Part shown: piece by piece, positions 17,098 through 26,601 of the stretch
How the letters are laid out: every line of letters begins with the position of its first letter
Position numbering within the stretch: position 1 is the stretch's first letter
Assembly: GCA_965279095.1 (NCBI GenBank)
Contig: CBDIHH010000004.1
Span: 124,001 to 188,000, forward strand
DNA from: CBDIHH01 sp965279095
GTDB lineage: Bacteria; Pseudomonadota; Alphaproteobacteria; Caulobacterales; Caulobacteraceae
Reading direction: 5' to 3'
DNA length: 64,000 nt
Position numbers and translations under genes: made by a program
Notes under the pieces: generated by a model
Database searches by the model: none
Told to the model about the DNA's origin: nothing
Seen by the model: only the letters and a program-made list of their open reading frames with translations

Positions 17098-17979
17098 CTA
17101 GCCGGCGAAGCGCGGCATCGGGCGGCCCCGGACGCCCAGCCCCTTGACCGCGAACAGATGGCCCGACTGCGGATGGGCCGCGCGGGTCTGGGCGCTCATG
17201 CCCTCATGGGCGGTGGTCACATAGAGCACGTCCAGCCCCGGGCCGCCGAAACAGCAGCTGGTCACCTGCGGGACGGGCAGCTCGACCACGCGATCGATCT
17301 CGCCATCGGGCCGGTAGCGGGTGATCCGCGAGCCGCCCCAGTGACAACTCCACAGATGGTCCTCGGCGTCGACGCAGCCGCCGTCCGGCCGGCCGTCCGC
17401 CTCGGGGACCTGGGCGAACAGGCGGCGCTCGCCCGGGCGCCCCTTGGCCATGTCGAAGGCGTAGGCCCAGATGGTCCCCGCCACCGTGTCGGTGAAATAC
17501 AGGGTGGCCCCGTCGCCGCTCCAGGCCATGCCGTTGGTGACCACGAAGCCCATGGGAAAGGCGGTGACCCGGTGGTCGGGGTCCAGGCGGTAGAGGTGGC
17601 CCGTCGGCCGCTGCACGGCGTTGTCCATGGTGCCGGCCCAGAAGCGGCCCATCGCGTCGCACTTGCCGTCGTTCATGCGGTTGCCCGGCTGGTCGGCCTC
17701 GGGGCTGGCCAGGTGGGCCATGCGGCCGTGGTCGGGGTCGTAGAAGGCGAAGCCGCTGCGCAGGGCCAGCAGCAGCCCGCCGCCCCGGCGAAGGGCCAGG
17801 GCGCCCACCGGCTCGGGCGCCGCCCAGCGGTCGGCGGCGTTCTTCCTCGGGTCGAAGCGGTGGAGGGCGGGCGCCTTGATGTCCACCCACCACAGCCGGG
17901 CCGACTCCACATCCCACACCGGCCCCTCGCCGAGGATGCAGCCGGCCTCCACCACGCAACGAACCTCGACCCTGGACAT
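17098..17979 (-). CDS. SMP-30/gluconolactonase-family protein (likely sugar lactonase)
   Basis: A 293-residue six-bladed propeller of the SMP-30/regucalcin family: GEGPVWD near residues 18-24 holds the metal-binding glutamate, and NGMAWSGDGATLYFTDT near 145-161 carries the asparagine and aspartate of the metal site. Members hydrolyse aldonolactones. It is divergent from an aldose epimerase and dgoD across about 130 bp, so galactonolactone is the natural substrate to propose, turning the oxidation product of galactose into galactonate for DgoD. The substrate is inference. Confidence 0.85.
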   Translation of the reverse strand: MSRVEVRCVVEAGCILGEGPVWDVESARLWWVDIKAPALHRFDPRKNAADRWAAPEPVGALALRRGGGLLLALRSGFAFYDPDHGRMAHLASPEADQPGNRMNDGKCDAMGRFWAGTMDNAVQRPTGHLYRLDPDHRVTAFPMGFVVTNGMAWSGDGATLYFTDTVAGTIWAYAFDMAKGRPGERRLFAQVPEADGRPDGGCVDAEDHLWSCHWGGSRITRYRPDGEIDRVVELPVPQVTSCCFGGPGLDVLYVTTAHEGMSAQTRAAHPQSGHLFAVKGLGVRGRPMPRFAG

Positions 17980-18111
17980 CGACTGTTTCCCCGGCGGACG
18001 CCTCGGAGGCTAACGGTCCCCATGGCGCAAGGCTCCCGACGATCTTGCGCGGGCGCGCCGGCGGGCTCAACCTTGGCCGGTCCGGCGCGTTAGGCCGCAA
18101 GGAGGCGCCCC

Positions 18112-19011
18112 ATGGCCCCACTGACCACCTTGGCCGCCGGGTCCCTTCGGCTGGATCTCTGCCCCTCGGTCGGCGGCTCGATCGCCCGGTTCCAGGCCGC
18201 CGGCGTCGATCTCATGCGCCCCGCCCCCGCGGGTTATGACGACGCCCTGGACGCCGCCTGCTTTCCCCTGGTCCCCTTCTCCAACCGGGTCCGCGAGGGG
18301 CGGTTCGTGTTTCGGGGCCGCGCGGTGACCCTGGCTGACAACATGCCCGGCCAGCGCCATCCCCTCCACGGCCAGGGGTGGCGTTCGGCCTGGACCGTGG
18401 TCGAGGCCGGGGCCGCCTCGGCGCGCCTGGCGTTTTCGCATGCGCCGGGCGATTGGCCCTGGGCCTATGAGGCCGAACAGGTCTTCGCCCTGGACGAGAC
18501 CGGCCTGACCGTGCGGCTCTCCGTGCGCAACCAGGCGGACCAGCCGCAGCCCTGCGGCCTTGGCCTGCATCCCTATTTTCCCTGCGACGGCGACACCCGC
18601 CTCGACGCCCCGGTGGACGGGGTGTGGACCATCGACGACGAGATCATGCCCGTGGAGCGCCGCCCCGCCGCCGGCCGCTACGACCTTCGCGATCGCGCCA
18701 TCTGCGGGGCGGACCTGGACAACGGCTACGACGGCTGGGGCGGACGGGCGCGGCTTGTCTGGCCAGGGCGCGGCCTTGGCCTCGACATCATCGCCCCCGA
18801 CGCCCGCTACTTCCAGGTCTACGCCCCCGCGGCGGGCGGCGTGGTCGTGGCCGAGCCGGTGACCCACGCCAACGCCGCCCTCAGCCTGGACGAGGGGGCG
18901 GCGGTCGCCGCCGGCATCACGATCCTGTCGCCTGGCGCAACCTTCACCCTCGCCACCCGCTTCGAGGTCAAGATTCTGAACCCTTCGTCGCCCGCGCGGA
19001 GCGGCGCTTGA
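18112..19011 (+). CDS. aldose 1-epimerase family protein
   Basis: A 299-residue galactose-mutarotase-fold protein. It shows the family's arginine (FSNRVREG), the first histidine segment RHPLHGQGW, the catalytic histidine in GLGLHPYFP and a glutamate in AEPVTHANAAL. It interconverts alpha and beta anomers of a hexose. It lies 17 bases before dgoD on the same strand, so it probably supplies the correct anomer of galactose to an oxidising enzyme not in this window. Confidence 0.87.
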   Translation: MAPLTTLAAGSLRLDLCPSVGGSIARFQAAGVDLMRPAPAGYDDALDAACFPLVPFSNRVREGRFVFRGRAVTLADNMPGQRHPLHGQGWRSAWTVVEAGAASARLAFSHAPGDWPWAYEAEQVFALDETGLTVRLSVRNQADQPQPCGLGLHPYFPCDGDTRLDAPVDGVWTIDDEIMPVERRPAAGRYDLRDRAICGADLDNGYDGWGGRARLVWPGRGLGLDIIAPDARYFQVYAPAAGGVVVAEPVTHANAALSLDEGAAVAAGITILSPGATFTLATRFEVKILNPSSPARSGA

Positions 19012-19027
19012 CCTCCGGACCTCGCCC

Positions 19028-20167
19028 ATGAAGATCGACCGCATCGAGTGCTTCGCCGTCCCGCCGCGGTGGCTGTTCGTGCGGGTCGAGGCGGAGGGCG
19101 CCGTGGGCTGGGGCGAGGCCAGCCTCGAGGGCCACGCCGAGGCCGTCGAGGGGGCGTTCGCCGCCCTGCGCGCCCGCTTCATCGGCGCCGATCCCTTCGC
19201 CATCGAGGACATCTGGCAGATCGGCTATCGCGGGGGCTTCTACCGGGGCGGGGCGGTGCTGATGTCGGCCCTGTCGGGCCTGGACCAGGCCCTGTGGGAC
19301 CTCAAGGGCCGCGCCCTCGGCCAGCCGGTCTGGCAGCTGCTCGGCGGCAAGGTGCGCGAGAAGGTCGAGGTCTATGCCTGGATCGGCGGCGACAAGCCGC
19401 ACGAGGTCGGCGAGGGCGCCCGCGGGCGCAAGGCCCAGGGCTTCCGCGCCCTGAAGATGAACGCCACCCCCGACCTCGGCTGGCTGGACTCGCCCCGGGC
19501 CTTGGACGGGGTGCTCGAGCGCCTCGGCGCCGCCCAGGCCGAGGGCATGGACGTTGGTCTCGACTTCCACGGCCGCGTCCACCGGCCCATGGCCAAGCAG
19601 CTGGCGCGCGCCCTGGAGCCGCAGCGCCCCCTGTTCATCGAGGAGCCGCTGCTGTCCGAGCACGTCGAGGGCCTGGCCCAGCTGGCGTCGATGACCAGCA
19701 TCCCCATCGCCCTGGGCGAGCGGCTCTACAGTCGCTGGGATTTCAAGCCGATCTTCGAGGCCGGCTGCGCCGACATCATCCAGCCGGACCTGTCGCACGC
19801 CGGCGGCATCTCCGAGTGCCGCCGCATCGCCGCCATGGCCGAGGCCTATGACGTCGCCGTGGCGCCCCACTGCCCCCTGGGGCCCCTGGCCCTGGCCTCG
19901 TGCCTGCATCTGTGCGCCACCACCCCCAACGCCGTGTTGCAGGAGATGTCCCTGGGAATCCACTACAACACCGGGGGCTACGACCTGCTGACCTATCTGA
20001 CCGAGCCGGCGGTGTTCGACGTGGCCGACGGCTTCGTGGCCGTGCCAAGCGGGCCTGGGCTCGGCGTCGCCATTGACGAGGACCGCGTGCGCCACGAGGC
20101 CAAGACCCCCCACGACTGGCGCAATCCCATCTGGCGGCGACCCGACGGCGGCTTCGCCGAATGGTAG
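19028..20167 (+). CDS. dgoD: D-galactonate dehydratase
   Basis: An enolase-superfamily enzyme of 379 residues that dehydrates D-galactonate to 2-keto-3-deoxygalactonate. Along its whole length it follows E. coli DgoD: the N-terminal capping domain has PPRWLFVRVE and GWGEASLEGH, the metal ligands fall at D179, E205 and E231, and the catalytic histidines at H181 (GLDFHGRVH) and H281 (APHCPLGP). The C-terminus DWRNPIWR also matches. With the epimerase and the lactonase it makes a De Ley-Doudoroff-type galactose route. Later steps (dgoK, dgoA) are not in the window. Confidence 0.93.
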   Translation: MKIDRIECFAVPPRWLFVRVEAEGAVGWGEASLEGHAEAVEGAFAALRARFIGADPFAIEDIWQIGYRGGFYRGGAVLMSALSGLDQALWDLKGRALGQPVWQLLGGKVREKVEVYAWIGGDKPHEVGEGARGRKAQGFRALKMNATPDLGWLDSPRALDGVLERLGAAQAEGMDVGLDFHGRVHRPMAKQLARALEPQRPLFIEEPLLSEHVEGLAQLASMTSIPIALGERLYSRWDFKPIFEAGCADIIQPDLSHAGGISECRRIAAMAEAYDVAVAPHCPLGPLALASCLHLCATTPNAVLQEMSLGIHYNTGGYDLLTYLTEPAVFDVADGFVAVPSGPGLGVAIDEDRVRHEAKTPHDWRNPIWRRPDGGFAEW

Positions 20168-21708
20168 AAGCCTCCCTCATGGACGACGGCGAGGTCGTCT
20201 GGCGCCGGGCCCGCGCCGGCCGCGTCGCCCTCTTGGTGGACAGCGCCGCCTATTTCGCCGCCGCCCTGGAGGTCATGCTCAAGGCCCAGCGCTCGATCAC
20301 CCTGCTCGGCTGGGGCTTCGACCCGCGCACCCGGCTGAAGCCCGACCGCGCCGGCGGCGAGCACGGGCCCGACGAGATCGGCAAGCTGCTGATCCGCCTG
20401 TCCGAGGAGCGGCCGGAACTCGAGATTCGGGTGCTGATCTGGAAATCGGCCCTGCCGATCAGCGCCTCCCAGCATTTCTTTCCCCACCGGGCCAAGAGCT
20501 GGTTCGCCGGCACGCGGGTGACCTTCATCCTCGACGCCCTGGTGCCCTACGGCGCCTGCCACCACCAGAAGGTGCTGATCGTCGACGACGCGGTGGCCTT
20601 CAGCGGCGGCGGCGACATCTCCGTCGACCGCTGGGATTCCACCGCCCACCTCGATGTCGACCCGCGCCGGCTGATGCCCGGCGGCCTGTTCCATCCGCCG
20701 CGCCACGAGGTGATGATGATGGTGGACGGCGCCGCCGCCCACGCCCTGGGGGACCTGGCCCGGCGCCGCTGGCTGAGGGCCACCGGCGAGGCCCTGCAAC
20801 CCTGCCCGCCCCCGGCGGAGGACCGGTGGCCCGCCTTCGTCACCCCCCATTTCACCGACATCGCCATCGGCATCGCCCGCACCGAGCCCCAGTGGCGGGG
20901 CGAGCCGGGCGCCCGAGAGATCGAGACCCTGCACCTGCAGGCCATCGCCCGCGCCAAGCGCTGCATCTATCTGGAGAACCAGTATTTCACCTCGCCCCTG
21001 ATCGTGGCCGCCCTCATGGCCCGCCTGCGCGAGCCCGACGGCCCCGAGGTGGTGCTGGTCTCCACCCGCAACAGCCCGAGCTGGTTCGACCAGGCGACCA
21101 TGGATCGCACCCGCTGGAGCATGGTCGAGCGGATCGAGGCCGCCGACGCCCACGATCGCTTCCACGCCTACTGCCCGCGCACCACCAAGGGCCGGGCGAT
21201 CATCGTCCATTCCAAGGTGGCGATCATCGATGACGAGATCCTGCGCGTGGGCTCGGCGAACCTCAACAACCGGTCCGCGGGGTTCGACACCGAGTGCGAT
21301 CTGATCCTGGAGGCCGAGGGGGCGGAGGACCGGGCCGCCATCCTCGCGTTCCGGGGGCATCTGCTGGCCCACCACGTGGGCTGCACCCCGGCCGCCCTGG
21401 CCGAGGCGCTGGAGCAAAGCGGCTCCCTCGCCGGGGCCATCGCCCTGACCTCGGACCCCCAGCGCGGCCGGCTGCGGCCAATGCCGTCGGTCAAGATGGG
21501 ACCCCTGGCGCGCTTCATCGCCGCCTTCCACGTGGGCGACCCGCTCGGGCCCCAGGACAGCTGGTGGCCGCCGGCGCGCCGGCGGATCCTGCGCGCCCGG
21601 GTCGAGGCCCTGCGCCCCGGCCTGCCGCCCTCAAGCCAGCCGTCTTCAGATCTCCGGCCGCAGCCGGAAGTCGGCCACCAGAGGCAGGTGGTCGGAAGCC
21701 AGCCTTAG
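20161..21708 (+). CDS. phospholipase D-family phosphatidyltransferase (cardiolipin-synthase-like)
   Basis: A 515-residue protein with two HKD motifs: HHQKVLIVDD (H135, K137) and HSKVAIIDD (H350, K352), the latter followed by GSANLNNRS. The family hydrolyses or transfers phosphatidyl groups. There is no N-terminal membrane segment, unlike classical Cls, so it resembles the soluble PLD-like group. The ATG at 20161 overlaps the dgoD stop by 7 bases; an ATG at 20179 is an alternative. The last 21 residues overlap the 3' end of the convergent gene by 63 bp. Phospholipase or cardiolipin synthase cannot be separated here. Confidence 0.85.
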   Translation: MVEASLMDDGEVVWRRARAGRVALLVDSAAYFAAALEVMLKAQRSITLLGWGFDPRTRLKPDRAGGEHGPDEIGKLLIRLSEERPELEIRVLIWKSALPISASQHFFPHRAKSWFAGTRVTFILDALVPYGACHHQKVLIVDDAVAFSGGGDISVDRWDSTAHLDVDPRRLMPGGLFHPPRHEVMMMVDGAAAHALGDLARRRWLRATGEALQPCPPPAEDRWPAFVTPHFTDIAIGIARTEPQWRGEPGAREIETLHLQAIARAKRCIYLENQYFTSPLIVAALMARLREPDGPEVVLVSTRNSPSWFDQATMDRTRWSMVERIEAADAHDRFHAYCPRTTKGRAIIVHSKVAIIDDEILRVGSANLNNRSAGFDTECDLILEAEGAEDRAAILAFRGHLLAHHVGCTPAALAEALEQSGSLAGAIALTSDPQRGRLRPMPSVKMGPLARFIAAFHVGDPLGPQDSWWPPARRRILRARVEALRPGLPPSSQPSSDLRPQPEVGHQRQVVGSQP

Positions 21709-22386
21709 CAGCGGATTGGTCGGCGCCTCGACCTTCAGCACCTCGATGCTGGCGCTGACGAAGATGTGGTCGATGGCCAGCACCGGGAAGCGCGAGGGAA
21801 AGGTCGGGGTGGCCCGCGAGGCCGGTCCCTGGCTGCGGGCGTCGGGCAGCCGCGCCGCCAGCGTGCGGAAGGCAGCGTATCGGGTGGTGGCGTTGAAGTC
21901 GCCCACCAGCATCACCGGGTCCTGGCAGTCGGTCCGCCCAAGCCAGTCTGCGCCGGCCAGGCACAGGGCTTGGGCCCGCTGCTCGTGCGGCACCAGGCCC
22001 AGATGGGTGTTGATGATCTGCACGTCCCGCCCGCCCAGCCGCAGCTTGACCCACAGCGCGCCCCGCGGCTCCAGCCCGCGGATGCTCGTCGACCCCGGCA
22101 GGGGGCCGGACTTGACCACGGTCAGCGGCTCGGCGGTGAGGATGGCGTCGCCATAGCGCTCCTCCTCAACCTTCAGGGCCGCGTTGAAATGGAAGCTCAT
22201 GCCCAGCCGGTGGGCGATGGCGTGGGCCTGATCGACGCCGCCGGTGCGGGCGCGGCCCACGTCCAGCTCCTGCAGGGCCACCACGTCGGGCCGGAACTGG
22301 GCGATGGCCGCGGCGACGCGGCCGACGTCCAGTCGGCCGTCGACGCCGACGCAGCGGTGGACATTGTAGGTCATGATACGGAACAT
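21646..22386 (-). CDS. endonuclease/exonuclease/phosphatase-fold protein
   Basis: A 246-residue enzyme of the EEP superfamily, which cleaves phosphodiesters in DNA, lipids or sugars. Motifs in order: TYNVHRC (asparagine), ALQELDVG (metal glutamate), IINTHLG, LVGDFNATT (aspartate and asparagine) and ASDHLPLVADF (catalytic histidine). The ATG at 22384-22386 (MFRIMTYNVHR) fits the family better than the ATG 30 bases upstream. EEP-fold and PLD-family genes often sit together in proteobacteria, as here, which suggests a phospholipid role. It is convergent with, and overlaps, the PLD-like gene. Confidence 0.85.
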   Translation of the reverse strand: MFRIMTYNVHRCVGVDGRLDVGRVAAAIAQFRPDVVALQELDVGRARTGGVDQAHAIAHRLGMSFHFNAALKVEEERYGDAILTAEPLTVVKSGPLPGSTSIRGLEPRGALWVKLRLGGRDVQIINTHLGLVPHEQRAQALCLAGADWLGRTDCQDPVMLVGDFNATTRYAAFRTLAARLPDARSQGPASRATPTFPSRFPVLAIDHIFVSASIEVLKVEAPTNPLLRLASDHLPLVADFRLRPEI

Positions 22387-22480
22387 CGGGCCGTCACCAA
22401 CAACGGTTGCGGCCATTGCGCAAGCGTCGCCCTTGCGTTCTATCTGCGCGCCTTACGACCACCGCCTTGGAGAGCCTCCC

Positions 22481-23416
22481 ATGCAGACCCGCAAACTCGG
22501 TCCGTCCGGCCTCGACGTGTCCGCCATCGGCCTGGGCTGCAACAACTTCGGCATGACCCTCGATCTTGAGGGCTCCCGCGCGGTGATCGACGCGGCCATA
22601 GACGCTGGCGTCACCCTGTTCGACACCGCCGACGTCTACGGGGAGGGCCAGTCGGAGACCATGCTCGGAGAGGTTCTCGGCGCCCGCCGCAAGGACATCG
22701 TCCTGGCGACCAAGTTCGGCATCCGCGGGCGGCTCACGCCCCGCGCCGACCGCCGCTACATCGTCGAGGCGGTGGAGCGGAGCCTGGGCAAGCTCAAGAC
22801 CGACTGGATCGACCTCTACCAACTGCACAATGTCGATCCCGCCACGCCGCTGGACGAGACCCTGCGGGCCCTGGACGACCTGGTCCGCCAGGGCAAGGTC
22901 CGCTACGTGGGGCTGTCCAACCACCCCGCCTGGAAGGTGGTCGAGGCCGACTGGATCGCGCGGACGCGCAGCCTTACCGGCTTCATCTCCTGCCAGGATC
23001 ACTACAGCCTGCTGCGGCGGGAGATCGAGGCCGAGCTGATCCCGGCGATGCGCGCCAAGGGCCTGGGCCTGCTGCCCTTCTTCCCCCTCGCCAACGGCCT
23101 TCTCACCGGCAAATACAAGCGGGGCCAGTCCGCCCCCGACGGCACGCGCCTGGCCCGCCCCGCCTTCGCCAACATGGTCGTCAACGACGCCAACTTTGAC
23201 CGGGTCGAGGCGCTGGAGGCCTACGCCGTCTCCCGCGGCCACACCCTGCTGGAGCTGGCGTTCAGCTGGCTGCTGGCCCAGCCGGTGGTCGCCAGCGTCA
23301 TCGCCGGCGCCACCCGGCCCGAGCAGATCCGCGCCAATGTGACGGCGGGGGACTGGGTGCTCACCCGGGAGGAGGAGGCCGCCGTCCGGGCCATCCTGGA
23401 TCCGCCCAAGGCCTGA
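22481..23416 (+). CDS. aldo/keto reductase
   Basis: A 311-residue NADPH-dependent reductase with a TIM barrel. The catalytic tetrad is visible: D48 and Y53 (LFDTADVYGEGQ), K78 (ATKFG) and H116 (YQLHNVD). The C-terminal cofactor-binding segment (VIAGATRPEQIRANV) is present. The ATG at 22481 follows a GGAGAG Shine-Dalgarno and begins the usual MQTRKLG; the longer open frame upstream is not supported. It is divergent from the EEP-fold gene. Substrate unknown. Confidence 0.9.
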   Translation: MQTRKLGPSGLDVSAIGLGCNNFGMTLDLEGSRAVIDAAIDAGVTLFDTADVYGEGQSETMLGEVLGARRKDIVLATKFGIRGRLTPRADRRYIVEAVERSLGKLKTDWIDLYQLHNVDPATPLDETLRALDDLVRQGKVRYVGLSNHPAWKVVEADWIARTRSLTGFISCQDHYSLLRREIEAELIPAMRAKGLGLLPFFPLANGLLTGKYKRGQSAPDGTRLARPAFANMVVNDANFDRVEALEAYAVSRGHTLLELAFSWLLAQPVVASVIAGATRPEQIRANVTAGDWVLTREEEAAVRAILDPPKA

Positions 23417-23515
23417 CACCCCTACCTGTCGTTCGCCGACCCCTGGAACCGCCCAGGGTCGGCGCCGTTTGCCTGGAACGCGACGCCCGTCGCACCGATC
23501 ATCCAGGAGCTACCC

Positions 23516-24046
23516 ATGGCCACCACCGCGACCAGCAAGGCCAAGAAAGCCGCCCGCTCGAAGACCGCCGCCACCCACAAGAAGCCGACCCCCACGGACG
23601 CCATCTCCCTGCTGGAGGCCCAGCACAAGGAGGTCCACGGCTGGTTCGAGGCCTTCGAAAAGACCGACAGCGACAAGCGCAAGGGCGAGCTCTACGCCAA
23701 GATCTCCACCGCCCTGAAGGCCCATACCCAGGTGGAGGAAGAGATCTTCTACCCCGAGGCGCGGCGGGCCACCGGCGACGAGGACCTGCTCGACGAGGCG
23801 GTGGTCGAGCACATGGCCGCCAAGACCCTGATCGCGGAGATCGACGCCATGCAGCCCGGCGACGACCTGTATGACGCCAAGGTCAAGGTGCTGGGCGAAC
23901 AGATCGACCACCACGTCGAGGAGGAAGAGGACGAGCTCTTCCCCGAATGCCGCAAGAGCGACATGGACCTGGAGGCCCTCGGCGAGCGGATGGCCGCCCG
24001 CTTCAAGGAACTCACCGCCGAGCTCGCCGCCCCCACGCGCCAGTAG
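23516..24046 (+). CDS. hemerythrin/HHE-domain protein, soluble
   Basis: A 176-residue protein with a Lys/Ala-rich N-terminus (about 1-25) and a hemerythrin-like four-helix domain. Iron-ligand candidates are H37 (EAQHKEVHGW), H70 (KAHTQVEEEIFYPE), the histidine of VVEHMAAK near residue 101 and the HH of DHHVEEEEDELFPE. The family binds oxygen, nitric oxide or iron. AGGAG lies at a good distance before the ATG. A second, membrane-type hemerythrin gene lies at 60784-61605. No operon partners. Confidence 0.88.
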   Translation: MATTATSKAKKAARSKTAATHKKPTPTDAISLLEAQHKEVHGWFEAFEKTDSDKRKGELYAKISTALKAHTQVEEEIFYPEARRATGDEDLLDEAVVEHMAAKTLIAEIDAMQPGDDLYDAKVKVLGEQIDHHVEEEEDELFPECRKSDMDLEALGERMAARFKELTAELAAPTRQ

Positions 24047-24088
24047 GGCCCGGCGGTCCGGGGCGCGCCGCCTGCGCGCCCCGGGCCT

Positions 24089-26476
24089 TCAGGCCGCGGA
24101 GCCCAGGGCCGCGTCCACCGTGTCGGCGCCCTCGAGGGCCACCCGGGCGATCTCGGTGAGCATCAGCGCCGGCGAGATCGGCTTGGCGATAACACCGTTC
24201 ATCCCAGCCTTGGTGTAGCTGTTGGTCTGGTGCGACAGCACATCGGCGGTCAGGGCGATGATCGGCGTGCGCCTGCGGGGGTTCTCTCCGGCGCGGATGC
24301 GCCGCGTCGCCTCCAGACCGTCCATGCCGGGCATCTGCACGTCCATCAGGATCAGGTCGTGGCCCCCGGCCAGGGCCGCGGCCACGCCGCGCTCGCCGTC
24401 CTCGGCCTCCGCCACGAACGCCCCGAGTTGCTCCAGCAGCTTGCGCGCGATCAGCCGGTTGGTGGGATTGTCCTCGACCACCAGCACCCTCAGCCCGCCC
24501 AGCCCCTCGGGGGCGACCGCCTGCACGCCGCCGGGCGCCGGCGTGCTCGGCGCGTCGATGCGCAGGCGGAAGGTCGACCCCTCGCCCTCGACGCTGTCGA
24601 AATCCACGTCCCCGCCCATCAGGGTGGCCAGGCGCCGCGTGATGGCCAGACCCAGACCGGTGCCGCCGAAGCGCCGGGTGGTCGAGGTATCGGCCTGCTG
24701 GAAGCGCTCGAACAGGCGCGATCTCGCTTCCGGCGCGATGCCCACCCCCGTGTCCGACACCTCGAAGACGATGCCTTGCCCCGGCGCCGCGCGAAGGCGG
24801 AGGCTGACACCGCCCTCTAGGGTGAACTTGATGGCGTTGCCGATCAGGTTGAACAGGGCCTGACGCAGGCGGATGGGATCGACGTCGACCCAGCCGATGG
24901 CCGGGTCCGCGTCCACGGTCAGGGAAAGGCCCTTTTCCCACGCCAGGGGCCGCAGCAGATTGGCGACGCCGGTGAGGGTGTCGAAGGGGTCCGTAGGCTC
25001 GGGCGCCAGCTCCATCTCGTCGGCCTCGATCTTGGAGAAGTCGAGCACGTCATTGATCAGTTCCGACAGCATCTGGCCGCAGCCCAGCGCCTCGTCGAGC
25101 AGCTTGCGACCGTCGTCGGACAGGGACTCGGACTTGAACAGGTGGAGCACGCCCAGAACCCCGTTCAGCGGAGTGCGGATCTCGTGGCTGACCGAGGCCA
25201 GGAAGCGCGCCTTGGCCTCGGCGCCGGCGTTGGCCGCCCGTTCCGCCTCCACCAGGGCCAGTTCCTGGCGCTTGCGCTCGTCGATATCCAGCAGCAGCCC
25301 GACGCTTCTGAGCACTTCCCCGTGGGCGTCGCGCCGCGCCTCTGAATACAGGCGCATCCATCGCAGCGACCCGTCGGGCCGCGCCACGCGCACGTCCATG
25401 GGCGCCTTCAGGGCGGCCCCCGCCGACCAGCCCTCGAATGTCAGGCCCCGCTCGGGGGCGTCCTGAGCCGCCACGAGCCCCCAGGGCCGGCTGCTCGCCT
25501 CCTCGTAGGTCATGGTCTGTCCGGTGAGCAGGACGAATTCCGGCGAACACCAGAAGCGCTTCGCCGCATGGTCGATCTCGAACACCCCGGCCTGGGCGGC
25601 GCCGAGGGCCAGCCTTAGCCGCTGCGAGGCGGCGCGGGCCTCCTCCATCAGGCCGCGGACCTTGTGCTCGGCCGCCACGGCGGCGTCCCGGGCCTCGGCC
25701 AGCTCCGTGACGTCCTGCACCATGCCCTGCAGGGAATAGCCGCCGGTGGGATGGGGCTCGCTCTTGAACACCACGCGCAGGTGAAGCCACCGGCCCTTGC
25801 CCGTGGCGGAGCGGTGCTGGTAGCTGCCCGAGCCGCCCTCGACGGCGGCCTTGGACAGGGCGGCCATCACCAAGGGCCGGTCGTCCGGATGGCACAGGTC
25901 GAGGAAATCGCCGCCTGCATCGGCCCAGTCGGGCGCCAGGCCGAACAGGGCGATCAGTTCCGGCGACAGGGTCGTGCCGTGCTCGGGGTCCCAGCTCCAT
26001 CGACCCATGCCGCCCAGGCGCATGAGCAGGTGGGAATCACGGGCGTCCTGCAGCGGCGCCTGGGCGTCGCGGTCGTCGGTGATGTCGCGCAGCAGGCAGA
26101 TCACCGACCCCCGGCCGTCGCGCTGGACGCTGCCCTCAACCCAGCGGGTCAGCCCCTGCTTGGCTACGGTTCTAAAGACTTCTCGGACGGAGCCCCCGGC
26201 CGCCAGCCGTTCCTCCAGCCCCTCGCGATCCTCGGCGAACAGCAGATCGGTCCAGGGCCGGCCCTTCAACTCGTCCAGGGTCCAGCCCGTGGCCGCGGTC
26301 CACGCCGCGTTGACGGTGGTGACGCCCTGGTCGGCCTCCGCCAGCATCAGCAGGTCGCCGGTCTCGGAGAAGCGCTGCGCGGCGCGAAGCGCGTCGATCT
26401 CCCGGCGGGCCCGGACATGCTGACGGGCAGGCGTGTCGTCGGTCATCGGAGGGGCGGCAGAGGCGGCGGGGTCCAT
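24089..26476 (-). CDS. hybrid sensor histidine kinase with three PAS domains and a receiver
   Basis: A 795-residue cytoplasmic kinase with no membrane segment. Domains in order: three PAS/PAC sensor units (about 30-150, 155-270 and 280-405), a coiled linker, HisKA with the phospho-histidine in SHEIRTPLNG (near 430), HATPase with NAIKFT, DTGVGIA and GTGLGLAI, then a receiver near 660-775 with the phospho-acceptor in DLILMDVQMPGMDG and the conserved lysine in IAKPISP. The signal is unknown, and no response regulator or HPt gene is adjacent. The start may be the ATG at 26476 or the one at 26446. Confidence 0.9.
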   Translation of the reverse strand: MDPAASAAPPMTDDTPARQHVRARREIDALRAAQRFSETGDLLMLAEADQGVTTVNAAWTAATGWTLDELKGRPWTDLLFAEDREGLEERLAAGGSVREVFRTVAKQGLTRWVEGSVQRDGRGSVICLLRDITDDRDAQAPLQDARDSHLLMRLGGMGRWSWDPEHGTTLSPELIALFGLAPDWADAGGDFLDLCHPDDRPLVMAALSKAAVEGGSGSYQHRSATGKGRWLHLRVVFKSEPHPTGGYSLQGMVQDVTELAEARDAAVAAEHKVRGLMEEARAASQRLRLALGAAQAGVFEIDHAAKRFWCSPEFVLLTGQTMTYEEASSRPWGLVAAQDAPERGLTFEGWSAGAALKAPMDVRVARPDGSLRWMRLYSEARRDAHGEVLRSVGLLLDIDERKRQELALVEAERAANAGAEAKARFLASVSHEIRTPLNGVLGVLHLFKSESLSDDGRKLLDEALGCGQMLSELINDVLDFSKIEADEMELAPEPTDPFDTLTGVANLLRPLAWEKGLSLTVDADPAIGWVDVDPIRLRQALFNLIGNAIKFTLEGGVSLRLRAAPGQGIVFEVSDTGVGIAPEARSRLFERFQQADTSTTRRFGGTGLGLAITRRLATLMGGDVDFDSVEGEGSTFRLRIDAPSTPAPGGVQAVAPEGLGGLRVLVVEDNPTNRLIARKLLEQLGAFVAEAEDGERGVAAALAGGHDLILMDVQMPGMDGLEATRRIRAGENPRRRTPIIALTADVLSHQTNSYTKAGMNGVIAKPISPALMLTEIARVALEGADTVDAALGSAA

Positions 26477-26601
26477 GGCCCAACCTGCCAGCCAGGGGTA
26501 AATGGCGGATTGAGGAACCGTGTCCCCGGTGTGTCCATGCGACGGCTAAATTCGAGCCCTAGACCGTGTTTGCTTCAGACGGAATCGCTCAACCCCACCC
26601 C

